Origin: JBEIFW01 sp046081125 | Lineage (GTDB): Bacteria; Actinomycetota; Acidimicrobiia; Acidimicrobiales; Ilumatobacteraceae | Direction of reading: 5' to 3' | DNA length: 64,000 nt | Assembly: GCA_046081125.1 (NCBI GenBank) | Contig: JBJTVH010000132.1 | Coordinates: forward strand, 14,641-78,640 | Shown here: in pieces, positions 34,349-42,261 of the stretch | Layout of the letters: each line of letters opens with the position of its first letter | Numbering within the stretch: position 1 is the stretch's first letter | Made by a program: the position numbers and the translations under genes | Notes under the pieces: generated by a model | Databases searched by the model: none | What the model was told of the DNA's origin: nothing | The model's input: the letters and a program-made list of their open reading frames with translations, nothing else

Positions 34349-35253
34349 CCGATCTCGCCACGCCCGCCAGCCCTGCCAGTCCCAACGGCGAGGCCGCCAT
34401 CGGCGACGAGGGGGCACCGGCCCCGGCGACCCGCAAGCGGCGGTCGCTGCTCGACGTGACGGGTCCGCTGCTCGTGTTCGCGGCGTTCCTCGGTGCGTGG
34501 AACCTGCTGTCGTACGGGCTGTTCCCGCTGCTCGGGCTGCCCGACCAGAAACAGTTCCTCCTGCCACCGCCCCACGAGGTCGTGCGCGAGTCGTTCACGC
34601 AGTGGGAGCCCCAGCCGAACCGTGGTCTCGCGCCGTTGTTGTCCAAGCTGTGGATCTCCACGCAGCTCGCCTTCGTCGGTCTGGCGATCGCGACGGGGCT
34701 CGGCATGGTCATCGGGATCCTGATGTCCCAGGCCCGCTGGATCGAGCGGTCGTCGTGGCCGTACTTGGTGGCACTCCAGTCGATCCCGATCCTGGCCGTG
34801 GCCCCGCTGATCGGCAACGTCGTCAACTTCGACTTCGGCGGGAAGCTCATCGTCACGGTGGTCATCGCCCTGTTCCCGGTCGTGGCCAACACGCTGTTCG
34901 GGATCAAGAGCGTCGATCGCAGCCTCCACGAACTGTTCGACCTGCACGGCACGAGCCGCTGGACCCGGTTGATCAAGCTCGAGCTCCCGATCGCCGCACC
35001 GGCGATCTTCGAGGGCTTCCGGATCTCGGCCGGTCTCGCCGTCATCGGCGCCGTCGTCGGCGACCTGACGATGGGCGAAGGCGAAGGCGGGATCGGCCAG
35101 CTCATCCAGGTGTACCGTCAGCGGCTCCGCAACCCCGAGATGATCGGCGCCATCGTCCTGGCCGCCTTGCTCGGTCTGGCGTTCTTCTGGGCCTTCGGGT
35201 TCCTGAAGCGCCGGGCCGTCGGACACTGGTACGACGCCGAGCGTCCGCGATGA
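34345..35253 (+). CDS. ABC importer permease, SsuC type
   Basis: A 302-aa permease with about six membrane segments after a 30-aa Ala/Pro-rich cytoplasmic N-terminus. The EAA-like loop is HELFDLHGTSRWTRLIKLELPIAAPAIFEG, abbreviated here by its ends (nt ~34927-35014). It matches binding-protein-dependent permeases of the SsuC/TauC/ThiX group. It overlaps the ATPase gene as ATGA, and together they form the membrane part of the importer for the substrate bound by the lipoprotein encoded next. Confidence 0.86.
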   Translation: MTDLATPASPASPNGEAAIGDEGAPAPATRKRRSLLDVTGPLLVFAAFLGAWNLLSYGLFPLLGLPDQKQFLLPPPHEVVRESFTQWEPQPNRGLAPLLSKLWISTQLAFVGLAIATGLGMVIGILMSQARWIERSSWPYLVALQSIPILAVAPLIGNVVNFDFGGKLIVTVVIALFPVVANTLFGIKSVDRSLHELFDLHGTSRWTRLIKLELPIAAPAIFEGFRISAGLAVIGAVVGDLTMGEGEGGIGQLIQVYRQRLRNPEMIGAIVLAALLGLAFFWAFGFLKRRAVGHWYDAERPR

Positions 35254-35306
35254 CCCATTCCCATCAGGTCTCCCTGTCCCCGACCCCAACAAGGAGAATC
35301 CCACCC

Positions 35307-36509
35307 ATGCGAACCCGTACCACCGCTGCCGTCGCCGTCGGCCTTGCGAGCGCTCTGTTGCTCGCCGCCTGCGGCGATGACGACAGCACCTCCGGTGCCA
35401 CAACCACGAAGGCCGGTGCCACCACCGCCGGTGCGACGACCACTGCCGCCGGCGGCGGCGGTGCGCTCGACACGGCGCTCAAGGGCGTCTGCCCCGACAC
35501 GGTCATCATCCAGACCGACTGGAACCCCGAGGCCGAGCACGGAAACGTGTACCAGATGGTCGGTGACGGCTACACCGTCGACACCGGCAAGAAGACGGTC
35601 ACCGGCCCGCTGGTGCTCGGCGGCAAGGACACCGGCGTGAAGATCCAGGTCCGCGCCGGCGGCCCGGCCACCAACTTCCAGGCCGTCTCGGCGGTCATGA
35701 AGTCCGACCCGGCGATCCTGCTGGGCTTCATCGCCACCGACGACGCCGTCGCCAACTCCGTCGAGTTCCCGACCAAGGCCGTGGTCGCCCCGTTCAACCT
35801 GAACCCGCAGATCATCATGTGGGATCCGGCGACCTATCCCGAGGTCAAGGCGATCAAGGACCTCAAGGCCAAGAACGTGAAGGTGCGGTACTTCAAGAAC
35901 GCGACCTACATGGACTTCCTGGTGCAGTCGGGCCAGCTCTCGAAAGAGCAGATCGACGGCTCCTACGACGGCACCCCGGCCAACTTCGTCGCCGACGGCG
36001 GCAAGTCGGCCCAGCAGGGCTTCGCTTCGGCCGAGCCGTACTTCTACGAAAAGGAACTGAAGCAGTGGGCCAAGCCCGTTGCGTTCCAGCTCATCCATGA
36101 CGCCGGCTGGACCGCCTACGCCCAGTCGCTCGGCACGGATGCCTCCAAGCTGGCGGCGAACTCGCCCTGCTTCAAGAAGCTCGTGCCGATCATCCAGCGG
36201 GCGGCGGTCGACTACGTGAAGTCGCCCGACAAGACCAACAAGCTCATCCTCGAGCTCGTGACGAAGTACAACACCGGCTGGGTGTACACCGAGGGCCAGG
36301 CCAAGGCCGGCGTCGAGGCGATGCTCAAGAACAAGCTGGTCGCCAACAGCCCCGACGGCACGCTGGGCAGCTTCGACATCGCCCGCGTGACCGACTTCAT
36401 CGGCAAGGCGAGCCCGCTGCTGAAGGCCGCCGGCTCGAAGGTGAAGGACGGCCTCAAGGCGGAGGACATCGTCACCAACGAGTTCGTCGACAAGTCGATC
36501 AAGCTCTGA
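35307..36509 (+). CDS. NMT1/THI5-like substrate-binding lipoprotein
   Basis: A 400-aa solute-binding protein. The lipoprotein signal ends LLLAACGDD, followed by a Thr/Ala/Gly linker. The mature part, with IIQTDWNPEAEHGNVYQ near its start and TNFQAVSAVM, has the two-lobed NMT1/THI5-like pattern seen in importers for pyrimidine precursors, sulfonates and nitrate. The ATG at 35307 is chosen because the lipoprotein signal begins there and AAGGAG lies 10 nt upstream. The neighbouring CodA-like and M20/creatininase genes suggest an N-heterocycle or ureide ligand (inference). Confidence 0.85.
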   Translation: MRTRTTAAVAVGLASALLLAACGDDDSTSGATTTKAGATTAGATTTAAGGGGALDTALKGVCPDTVIIQTDWNPEAEHGNVYQMVGDGYTVDTGKKTVTGPLVLGGKDTGVKIQVRAGGPATNFQAVSAVMKSDPAILLGFIATDDAVANSVEFPTKAVVAPFNLNPQIIMWDPATYPEVKAIKDLKAKNVKVRYFKNATYMDFLVQSGQLSKEQIDGSYDGTPANFVADGGKSAQQGFASAEPYFYEKELKQWAKPVAFQLIHDAGWTAYAQSLGTDASKLAANSPCFKKLVPIIQRAAVDYVKSPDKTNKLILELVTKYNTGWVYTEGQAKAGVEAMLKNKLVANSPDGTLGSFDIARVTDFIGKASPLLKAAGSKVKDGLKAEDIVTNEFVDKSIKL

Positions 36510-36526
36510 TCGAACGCTTCCCGATC

Positions 36527-36555
36527 GGTGCCCGGCCCAACAGGGGCCGGGCACC
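36527..36555. terminator. Terminator between importer and M20 gene
   Basis: A perfect 12-bp inverted repeat (GGTGCCCGGCCC and its complement) with a 5-nt AACAG loop, between two convergent genes. It has no T-tract and probably works in both directions. Confidence 0.8.
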
Positions 36556-36575
36556 GGCGCGTCCGGGGACGTGCG

Positions 36576-37850
36576 TCAGGCCCGGTCGGCCAGATCGAGC
36601 AACAGCTGCAACAGCACGTTGGCGCCGAGTTCCAGGTCGGACCGATCCGTGTACTCGGCCGGGTTGTGACTCAGCCCCCGAACCGAAGGGGTGAAGATCA
36701 TCCCGGCCGGGCAGACCCGGGCGAGCATCTGGGCATCGTGACCGGCGCCCGACGGCAGCCGCATCGTCGAGCACCCGAGCCGCCGTGCGGTCGCCTCGAC
36801 CAGGGCCACGACGGCGTCGTCGAACACCACCGGTTCGAACCGGGCGAGGCGGCGGGCACTTACCGTGACGCCCTCGGACTCGGCCAACTCGACGAGGAAG
36901 TCGGCGAGCCGCCGCTCGGCGAGTTGCAGCCGGTCCTCGTCGGTGTTGCGGAGATCGACGGTGAGCGTCGCACGGGACGCCACGACGTTCACGAGGTCCG
37001 GCTGCAACGACAACGAGCCGACCGTGCCGAGCTGCCCTTCGATCTCTCCCGCAAGGCGCCGTACGAACACGGCGACCTCGGCCGCTGCGTAGGCCGCATC
37101 GTGGCGCAAGCGCATCGGCGTGGTGCCGGCATGGTTCGACTGGCCCGTGATCGTCAGCTCCTGCCACGAGATGCCCTGCACCCCGGTGACCGCCCCGATG
37201 GTGACGCCCTCGGCCTCGAGGACGGGCCCTTGCTCGATGTGCAGTTCGACGAACGCCGCCGGCGGCTCGGCCGTCGGCACCGGCCACGGCCCGGCATACC
37301 CGATGCGCTCGAGTTCGTCACCGAGCCGGGCGCCGTCGATGGCCCGCACGTCGAGCGCCTCCTCGAGAGCGAGACCACCGACGTGGACGAGGCTCCCGAG
37401 CATGTCGGGCGCGAACCGCGCGCCTTCTTCGTTGGTGAAGTAGGCGACCACAAGGGGGCGCTGCGTGACGATCCCGGCCGCGTCGAGCGTCTCGATCACC
37501 TCGAGGCCGCCGAGCACACCGAGCGTGCCGTCGAAGCGGCCGCCGGTGCGCACCGTGTCGATGTGGGATCCGGTCATCACCGGAGCCAGGTCGGGGCGCG
37601 CCCCGGCGCGCACCCCGAACACGTTGCCGATCGCGTCGACCCGGACGTCGAGACCGAGATCGACCATCCAGGCCACCACCAGATCCCGGCCGGCCTTGTC
37701 GGCATCCGTCAAGGCGAGCCGTGCGTTCCCCCGGCTGCCGTCGTGACCCTCGAAGCCGCCGATCTCGGCCAGCGCCTCGAGCCGCGCCATCAGGCGGTCC
37801 ATGTCGATGCGCAGCTGATCGTGGGGCATGGCCCGAGCTCCCGTGGTCAT
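36576..37850 (-). CDS. M20-family amidohydrolase (allantoate/N-carbamoyl-amino-acid hydrolase type)
   Basis: A 424-aa binuclear metal hydrolase of the AllC/HyuC/UAXS group. Metal and catalytic residues lie in GSHIDTVRTGGRFDG, YFTNEEGARF, ELHIEQGPVLE and PSGAGHDAQML, with NHAGTTPMRLRHDAA as the dimer-site motif. Such enzymes remove the carbamoyl or ureido group from N-carbamoyl amino acids, allantoate or ureidoglycine. The ATG at 37850 overlaps the creatininase-family stop by 4 nt, so the two act together. The substrate is inferred from the neighbourhood. Confidence 0.83.
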   Translation of the reverse strand: MTTGARAMPHDQLRIDMDRLMARLEALAEIGGFEGHDGSRGNARLALTDADKAGRDLVVAWMVDLGLDVRVDAIGNVFGVRAGARPDLAPVMTGSHIDTVRTGGRFDGTLGVLGGLEVIETLDAAGIVTQRPLVVAYFTNEEGARFAPDMLGSLVHVGGLALEEALDVRAIDGARLGDELERIGYAGPWPVPTAEPPAAFVELHIEQGPVLEAEGVTIGAVTGVQGISWQELTITGQSNHAGTTPMRLRHDAAYAAAEVAVFVRRLAGEIEGQLGTVGSLSLQPDLVNVVASRATLTVDLRNTDEDRLQLAERRLADFLVELAESEGVTVSARRLARFEPVVFDDAVVALVEATARRLGCSTMRLPSGAGHDAQMLARVCPAGMIFTPSVRGLSHNPAEYTDRSDLELGANVLLQLLLDLADRA

Positions 37851-38626
37851 CGGCCGAAGTCGAACGAGGCCACCTCGGCCATCGCGGCCGCAAGGGTGCG
37901 CACCGAGCCGTCGAACAGCTGCTCGCCCAGCCCGGGCGTCGCCGCAGTCGGGTCGCCGATATGGCCGTCGGGGCCGAAATCCCGAGCCAACCAGCCGAAC
38001 GCGACCCGACCGCCGAAGCGGACGTGCGCGTTCGACGCGAGCTTCTCGGGGACGTTCCGGGTGGCCACCGACAGATCGACGAGGTTCGGCCGCAGGTGCA
38101 GCATCACCGACGTCTCCTCGAGCCCACCGTGGATGCCCATGCCCATCTCGGCCGCGGGCGATGCACCGCCTTGATCTGGCGGGACCCCCGGATGGGTGAG
38201 GAACGTGCGCAGGCCGTGAGCGAGTCGCAGTTCCCGGTTCGCCACCTGCAGCAGCGCCGAGTTCCCCCCGTGGCCGTTGAGGAAGACGAGCCGGTCGGCG
38301 GGGAGCTGCGCCACCGACCGACCGAGGTCGTCGAGCACCTTGAGCAGCGTGTCGGCGCCCAGCCAGAAGCTTCCGGGGAACCCGGCGTGCTCGTTGGACT
38401 TCGTGTAGGCGAGCGACGGCAGCAGCCACAGGTCGAGATCTGCGCCGTGGCGTTCCACGAGCGCCTTGCCGGTCTCCTCGGCGATCACCAGATCGGTGGA
38501 CACCGGCAGGTGGGGTCCGTGTTGCTCGACGGCGCCGATCGGCAGCACGAGCACCGAGGACGGCGACAGACGGCGCGCGATCTGCGGCCACGACAGGTCG
38601 GCGAGGTGACGCGAGGCGACAGGCAC
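37847..38626 (-). CDS. Creatininase-family amidohydrolase
   Basis: A 259-aa metal-dependent cyclic amide hydrolase fold. Family motifs are LPIGAVEQHGPHLPVSTD, LVFLNGHGGN and GIHGGLEETSVM, covering the Glu, His and Asp metal ligands. Other family members make or process FAPy, mycofactocin or creatinine, so the fold alone does not give the substrate. Coupling with an M20 carbamoylase-type enzyme favours a ring-opening step. The GTG at 38626 lies 8 nt after TAGGGT; upstream in-frame codons would run into the divergent RidA gene. Confidence 0.83.
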   Translation of the reverse strand: MPVASRHLADLSWPQIARRLSPSSVLVLPIGAVEQHGPHLPVSTDLVIAEETGKALVERHGADLDLWLLPSLAYTKSNEHAGFPGSFWLGADTLLKVLDDLGRSVAQLPADRLVFLNGHGGNSALLQVANRELRLAHGLRTFLTHPGVPPDQGGASPAAEMGMGIHGGLEETSVMLHLRPNLVDLSVATRNVPEKLASNAHVRFGGRVAFGWLARDFGPDGHIGDPTAATPGLGEQLFDGSVRTLAAAMAEVASFDFGR

Positions 38627-38634
38627 GGCTCGGC

Positions 38635-38653
38635 ACCCTAACGCCTGTACTTT
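38635..38653. promoter_or_regulatory. Divergent leaderless promoters (creatininase / RidA)
   Basis: On the - strand TAGGGT (38640-38635) is 8 nt before the GTG at 38626. On the + strand TACTTT (38648-38653) is 8 nt before the ATG at 38662. The 35-bp space between the two genes leaves no room for leaders. Confidence 0.5.
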
Positions 38654-38661
38654 TCCCGGCC

Positions 38662-39051
38662 ATGGCCGCCGAGCCGTGCACCCCACCCAGCCTCGCCCCG
38701 CCGGCGGCGGCCTACAGCCACGCCATGATCGTGCCCCCCGGCCAGCGCCTGCTCGTCACGAGCGGCGTGGTACCCACCCGAGCCGACGGCACGGTCCCGG
38801 ACTCGCTCGCCGAGCAGGCCGACACGGTGTGGGCCAACCTGCTCGCCCTGATCGATGCCGCCGGGATGACCGTGTCGGACACGGTGTCGGTCACCACGTA
38901 TGTCGTCGTCGGCGAGGACCTGCCGGTCGTGATGGCCGCCCGTGACCGGGCCATGGCCGGCCATCGGCCCGCCTCGACGCTCGTGACGGTGCCGGCGCTG
39001 GCCCGCCCCGAGTGGCGGATGGAGATCGCCCTGATCGCTGCGGCGCCGTGA
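38662..39051 (+). CDS. RidA-family protein
   Basis: A 129-aa Rid-family (YjgF/YER057c) protein. It shows LLVTSGVVPTRADGTVPDSLAEQ and HRPASTLVTVPALARPEWRMEIA. Rid proteins hydrolyse reactive enamine/imine intermediates from PLP or FAD enzymes. The canonical RidA Arg is not in its usual context (HRPASTLV), so this is one of the Rid-like subgroups rather than archetypal RidA. It overlaps the FAD oxidoreductase gene as GTGA, so it may clear imines made by that enzyme. Confidence 0.8.
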   Translation: MAAEPCTPPSLAPPAAAYSHAMIVPPGQRLLVTSGVVPTRADGTVPDSLAEQADTVWANLLALIDAAGMTVSDTVSVTTYVVVGEDLPVVMAARDRAMAGHRPASTLVTVPALARPEWRMEIALIAAAP

Positions 39052-40595
39052 GCCTCGACGCCATCGTCGTCGGCGGCGGCCACAACGGCCTGGCCTGCGC
39101 CGCGTACCTGGCGCGCGCCGGCCTGCGCACCACCGTCGTCGAGGCCCGCGACAGCGTCGGAGGGTGCGCCTCCACCGTCGACGCGATCGGCGCCCGCGTC
39201 AACATCTGCAACTGCGACCACGGGGTCGTGCGCTCGACGCCGATGCTCGACGAGCTCCGTCTTGCCGACCACGGCCTTCGCTATCTCGAGGTCGATCCCT
39301 GCCAGGTCTCGCTGTCCTGGGCCGGCGGACCGGCCTGGCCGATCTTCCACGACGTCGATCGCACGCTCGACGCGCTCGCCCTCACCTACCCGGGCCAGGT
39401 CGACGGCTACCGCCGGTACCTCGCTGCGGCCCGCCCGGTCGCCGACCTGGCGCTGGCCTGCGCCGCCGTTCCCCCCACGCGGGCGCGGCTGCTGCGCCGG
39501 GTGCTCGAACGCCACGGGCGCGGCGTGTCGACGCTGCTGCGGTGGAGCCGGATGAGCGTCGGTGACGTCCTGCGCTCGTTCTTCACCGAGGAGGCGCTCC
39601 TCGCCCCCGCCGTCGTCGTGGGCCCCGCCGTGTGGGGGCTGTCGCCGGAGTTTCCCGGCACCGGGCTCGGCGCCATCACCTACGCGATGAAGCACGCCTC
39701 GCCGGTCGGGCGGCCGGCCGGCGGGAGCGGCGCGCTGACCGACGCCCTGCGCGATGCGCTGCTCGCCGCCGGGGGCACGGTCCGGTGCGGCGCCCGGGTC
39801 GAGGCGATCACCTGCGAAGGCGAGCGGGTGCGCGGCGTCGGGCTGGTCGGCGGCGAGGAGCTGACCGCACCGATCGTGGTCTCGGCATGCGACCCGCACT
39901 CGACGTTCCTCGCGTGGCTGCGCAACCCCCCTGCGGCCGCCACCCCGGTGATCGAGCGCTGGCGCCGTACCCCCCACCACGAGGGCTACGAGTCCAAGCT
40001 CGACGCGGTCGTGGCGAGTCCCCCGCGCTTTCGTCAACTCGACGCCGGCCTCGTCGCCCGCCTCGGGTTCGACCCGGCGCACGCCACGACGATCGTGGCC
40101 CCCACGCTCGCAGCCATGCACGAGGCCCACGCCGCCATGGGTCGCGGCCAGGTGGCCGACGAGCCGATGTTGTTCGCCAACACGCCATCGGTGCTCGACC
40201 CCTCGATGCAGGCCGGCGACGACCACGTGTTCAGCCTCGAGGTGCTCTTCACGCCGTACCGCCTCGACGGCGGCTGGGCCGGCTCGGCCGAACCGGCCCG
40301 GTGGCTCGAGGTGCTCGGTCGGCTCGTCGAGCCGGGCTTCCTCGACGGAGTGCGCCGGTGGCGGGCGATGACCCCGGTCGAGTACGAAACCGAGTTCTCG
40401 ATGCCCAAGGGGCACGCGACCAGCTTCGCCGGCGGCGCGCTCGCGGCGTTCCTCGGACGGGTGCCCGAGCTCACCCGGTACCGCACGCCGGTTCGCGGCC
40501 TCTACCTGACGGGCGCGGCGACGTTCCCGGGTGCCGGGGTGTGGGGTGCGAGCGGCCGCAACACGGCGCTGACGATCCTCGCCGAGCGCGGGTAG
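39048..40595 (+). CDS. NAD(P)/FAD-dependent oxidoreductase, phytoene-desaturase-like
   Basis: A 515-aa flavoprotein of the amine-oxidase/phytoene-desaturase-like (PYROXD2-like) group. The FAD-binding dinucleotide motif is AIVVGGGHNGLACAAYLARAG, with VVEARDSVGGCAST after it. The C-terminal FAD segment is GLYLTGAATFPGAGVWGASG. It lacks a signal peptide. The GTG overlaps the RidA stop; two AhpD-like genes follow. Its substrate is unknown, and a carotenoid role is not supported by the neighbours. Confidence 0.82.
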   Translation: MSLDAIVVGGGHNGLACAAYLARAGLRTTVVEARDSVGGCASTVDAIGARVNICNCDHGVVRSTPMLDELRLADHGLRYLEVDPCQVSLSWAGGPAWPIFHDVDRTLDALALTYPGQVDGYRRYLAAARPVADLALACAAVPPTRARLLRRVLERHGRGVSTLLRWSRMSVGDVLRSFFTEEALLAPAVVVGPAVWGLSPEFPGTGLGAITYAMKHASPVGRPAGGSGALTDALRDALLAAGGTVRCGARVEAITCEGERVRGVGLVGGEELTAPIVVSACDPHSTFLAWLRNPPAAATPVIERWRRTPHHEGYESKLDAVVASPPRFRQLDAGLVARLGFDPAHATTIVAPTLAAMHEAHAAMGRGQVADEPMLFANTPSVLDPSMQAGDDHVFSLEVLFTPYRLDGGWAGSAEPARWLEVLGRLVEPGFLDGVRRWRAMTPVEYETEFSMPKGHATSFAGGALAAFLGRVPELTRYRTPVRGLYLTGAATFPGAGVWGASGRNTALTILAERG

Positions 40596-40606
40596 GGTCC
40601 CCGCCC

Positions 40607-40624
40607 GTGGGGGTGCTCCCGTGA
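40607..40624 (+). other. Possible five-codon leader ORF before the AhpD-like gene
   Basis: TAGGGT (40593-40598) is followed after 8 nt by GTG GGG GTG CTC CCG TGA, the spacing seen before leaderless genes here. Its TGA overlaps the GTG at 40621 as GTGA, so the annotated gene could be translated by re-initiation after a mini-ORF. This is a pattern observation only. Confidence 0.3.
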
Positions 40625-41139
40625 CCTGGTTGAGCGTGCAAGCCGAAGGGCCCACCGCCCTCGAGCGAGTCCTGCGGCTGCGCCCTGACCTGCGCGACCT
40701 GTTCACCGGTTACCTGGGCCTGCTGTGGTCCGAGCGACTCGTCGATCCGGTCGTGCTGGAGCTGTGCCGGCTACGGATCGCGCAGCTCCACGGCGACGGG
40801 ACCCAGGCCCTGCTGCGCTACGACGCCGCCGTCGCTGCCGGGCTCACCGAGGCCCAGGCCGCCGCCGTGGCCTCCTGGTTCGATTCACCGTTGTTCTCCG
40901 AGCACCAGAAAGCCTGCATCGCGTACGCCGAGGTGTTCGCGATGGACGTGCACGCGCTGACCGACGAGATGGCCGACGCCGTCAAGGTGGGCATGGACGA
41001 CGCTGCGTTCGTGGCGTTCACCGTGGCGCTCGGCATGTTCGACGGCCTCGGCCGATTCCGTCTGGTCCTCGGGGCCGACGAACCGGTCACCGCCCCCGCC
41101 ACCGTCCCCGCACCCCGTCCCGACGGCGTGCTCCACTGA
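40621..41139 (+). CDS. AhpD-like carboxymuconolactone-decarboxylase fold protein without CxxC
   Basis: A 172-aa AhpD-like protein and paralogue of the next gene. Aligned with it (RIAQLHGDGTQALLRYDAA against RNARITDCGF-x-RNVRFDSA), the two redox positions are Asp and Gln, so it cannot form the disulfide used by AhpD-type peroxidase partners. The fold is otherwise complete (helical AYAEVFAMDVHALTDEM, FVAFTVALGMF). It may be a structural partner in a heteromer with its redox-active neighbour. The GTG start may be reached through a mini-ORF upstream. Confidence 0.75.
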   Translation: MTWLSVQAEGPTALERVLRLRPDLRDLFTGYLGLLWSERLVDPVVLELCRLRIAQLHGDGTQALLRYDAAVAAGLTEAQAAAVASWFDSPLFSEHQKACIAYAEVFAMDVHALTDEMADAVKVGMDDAAFVAFTVALGMFDGLGRFRLVLGADEPVTAPATVPAPRPDGVLH

Positions 41140-41162
41140 GCCTGCCCTCTCGGAGGTCACCG

Positions 41163-41678
41163 ATGTCCACCACGCCCCGAGCACCGTCCGCCCTCCCCGG
41201 TCAGCCGGCGAACCTGCGCACCGTGCTCGCCCACCGGCCCGAGCTCAACGAGGCCTTCGGGCGTCTGTACGGCACGATGTGGTCGAGAGGCATCGTTGCG
41301 CCGGACCTCAAAGAGACGGCCCGCATGCGCAACGCCCGGATAACCGACTGCGGGTTCTGACGCAACGTCCGCTTTGACTCGGCCCGTGCGGCCGGTCTCG
41401 ACGAAGCGATGGTCGGCCTGATCGACGAGGGCTACGAGGCCTCGTCGCTCCCCGACGCCCACAAGGCCATCCTGGCCTTCGCCGACGCCTTCCTCGGCGA
41501 CCCGGCCTCGATCCCGCCGGCCACGCGCACTGCGATGGCCGAGCACTTCAGCGCCGCCGAGATCACCGAGCTGGCGCTTGCGCTCACGTTGTTCCTCGGC
41601 ATGTCGAAAGTGCTCATCTCGCTCGGGCTCGAACCCGACCAGATGGACACCCTGGTGCTGCCCACACCCTCGATCTGA
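41163..41678 (+). CDS. Candidate selenoprotein: AhpD-like protein with CxxU redox motif
   Basis: A 171-aa reading frame interrupted once by TGA (41358-41360, codon 66) in ITDCGF-x-RNVRF. The family consensus here is CxxC, so TGA stands precisely at the second Cys: C63-G-F-U66. The frame continues with intact AhpD-like sequence (SARAAGLDEAMVGLIDEGY, AHKAILAFADAFL, GMSKVLISLGLEPDQM) to a TGA at 41678. The ATG has GGAGG 7-8 nt upstream. A SECIS-like hairpin starts 9 nt after the TGA. AhpD-like selenoproteins have been described in marine metagenomes. A sequencing error or nonsense mutation is the alternative. Selenocysteine would raise the reactivity of the thiol-peroxidase partner site. Confidence 0.7.
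41370..41408 (+). promoter_or_regulatory. SECIS-like hairpin downstream of in-frame TGA
   Basis: The 39 nt fold into an outer stem CGCTTTG/CGAAGCG-type helix (41370-41376 with 41402-41408), a short mismatch and 4-nt bulge, then an upper stem TCGGCC/GGCCGG (41379-41384 with 41390-41395) and a 5-nt loop CGTGC. G is in loop position 2 followed by T, and the loop lies 25 nt after the TGA, within the 16-37 nt window of bacterial SECIS elements. The fold was found by eye; no energy was computed. Confidence 0.55.
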
Positions 41679-41712
41679 CGTCCGGCGCTCCGGCGCTCCG
41701 GCGAACGCCGGA

Positions 41713-42216
41713 TCAGGCGTCGGCCCGGCCGGTGCCGGACCTGCCGACCGAGATCGGCTCCTGGTCGGACCACGGGAAGTTGATCCACGCCGAGGTCGTG
41801 CACCAGGCGTATTCGCAGCGCACCACCGAGCGGGGCTTTTCGTAGAGGACGGCCGAGCGCACCTCGGCCACCTTGCCCTGGCAGAACTGCATCACGGCTG
41901 CCAGCGTGTGGCCGGTGTCGGCGACGTCGTCGGCGATCAGCACCTTGGCCTCCGACACGTCGATGAGATCCGGCACGGGCGGCAGGATCATGGGCACCTC
42001 GAGCCGCTCGTCGACCCCCGTGTAGTACTCGACGTTCATCGTGTACAGGTTCTTGACGCTCAACGCGTAGCCGAGGGCACCGGCGACGAGCAGGCCGCCC
42101 CGGGCGATCGCCAGGATCAGATCGGGCTCGTAACCGTCGTCGTGGACCATCTGCGCCAGCTCGCGAGACGCAGTGCCGAAACGCTCCCAGGTGAGGATTT
42201 CGCGCTCGTCGGACAT
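41713..42216 (-). CDS. Purine-type phosphoribosyltransferase
   Basis: A 167-aa type I phosphoribosyltransferase with the PRPP loop VLIADDVADTGHTL. The N-terminal region LILAIARGGLLVAGALGY and the pattern of the C-terminal hood resemble bacterial xanthine/hypoxanthine-type enzymes such as Gpt. It joins PRPP to a purine base. It lies 45 bp downstream of the molybdenum hydroxylase genes, so it may salvage the xanthine they form or consume. The ATG at 42216 has an AGGAGG 8-9 nt upstream. Confidence 0.78.
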   Translation of the reverse strand: MSDEREILTWERFGTASRELAQMVHDDGYEPDLILAIARGGLLVAGALGYALSVKNLYTMNVEYYTGVDERLEVPMILPPVPDLIDVSEAKVLIADDVADTGHTLAAVMQFCQGKVAEVRSAVLYEKPRSVVRCEYAWCTTSAWINFPWSDQEPISVGRSGTGRADA

Positions 42217-42261
42217 CGGGGGACCTCCTGAGACGGCCGGTCCGCCGACGGTACCAGAGGC

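Noticed and set aside
38662..39051. Loss of the catalytic Arg in the RidA-family protein as a notable finding
   Set aside because: The HRPASTLV context occurs in other Rid-like subgroups, so it does not prove loss of function.
41409..41678. Separate small gene beginning at ATG 41409 after the in-frame TGA
   Set aside because: It has no ribosome binding site and starts in the middle of the conserved AhpD-like domain, so it is the second half of the same gene.
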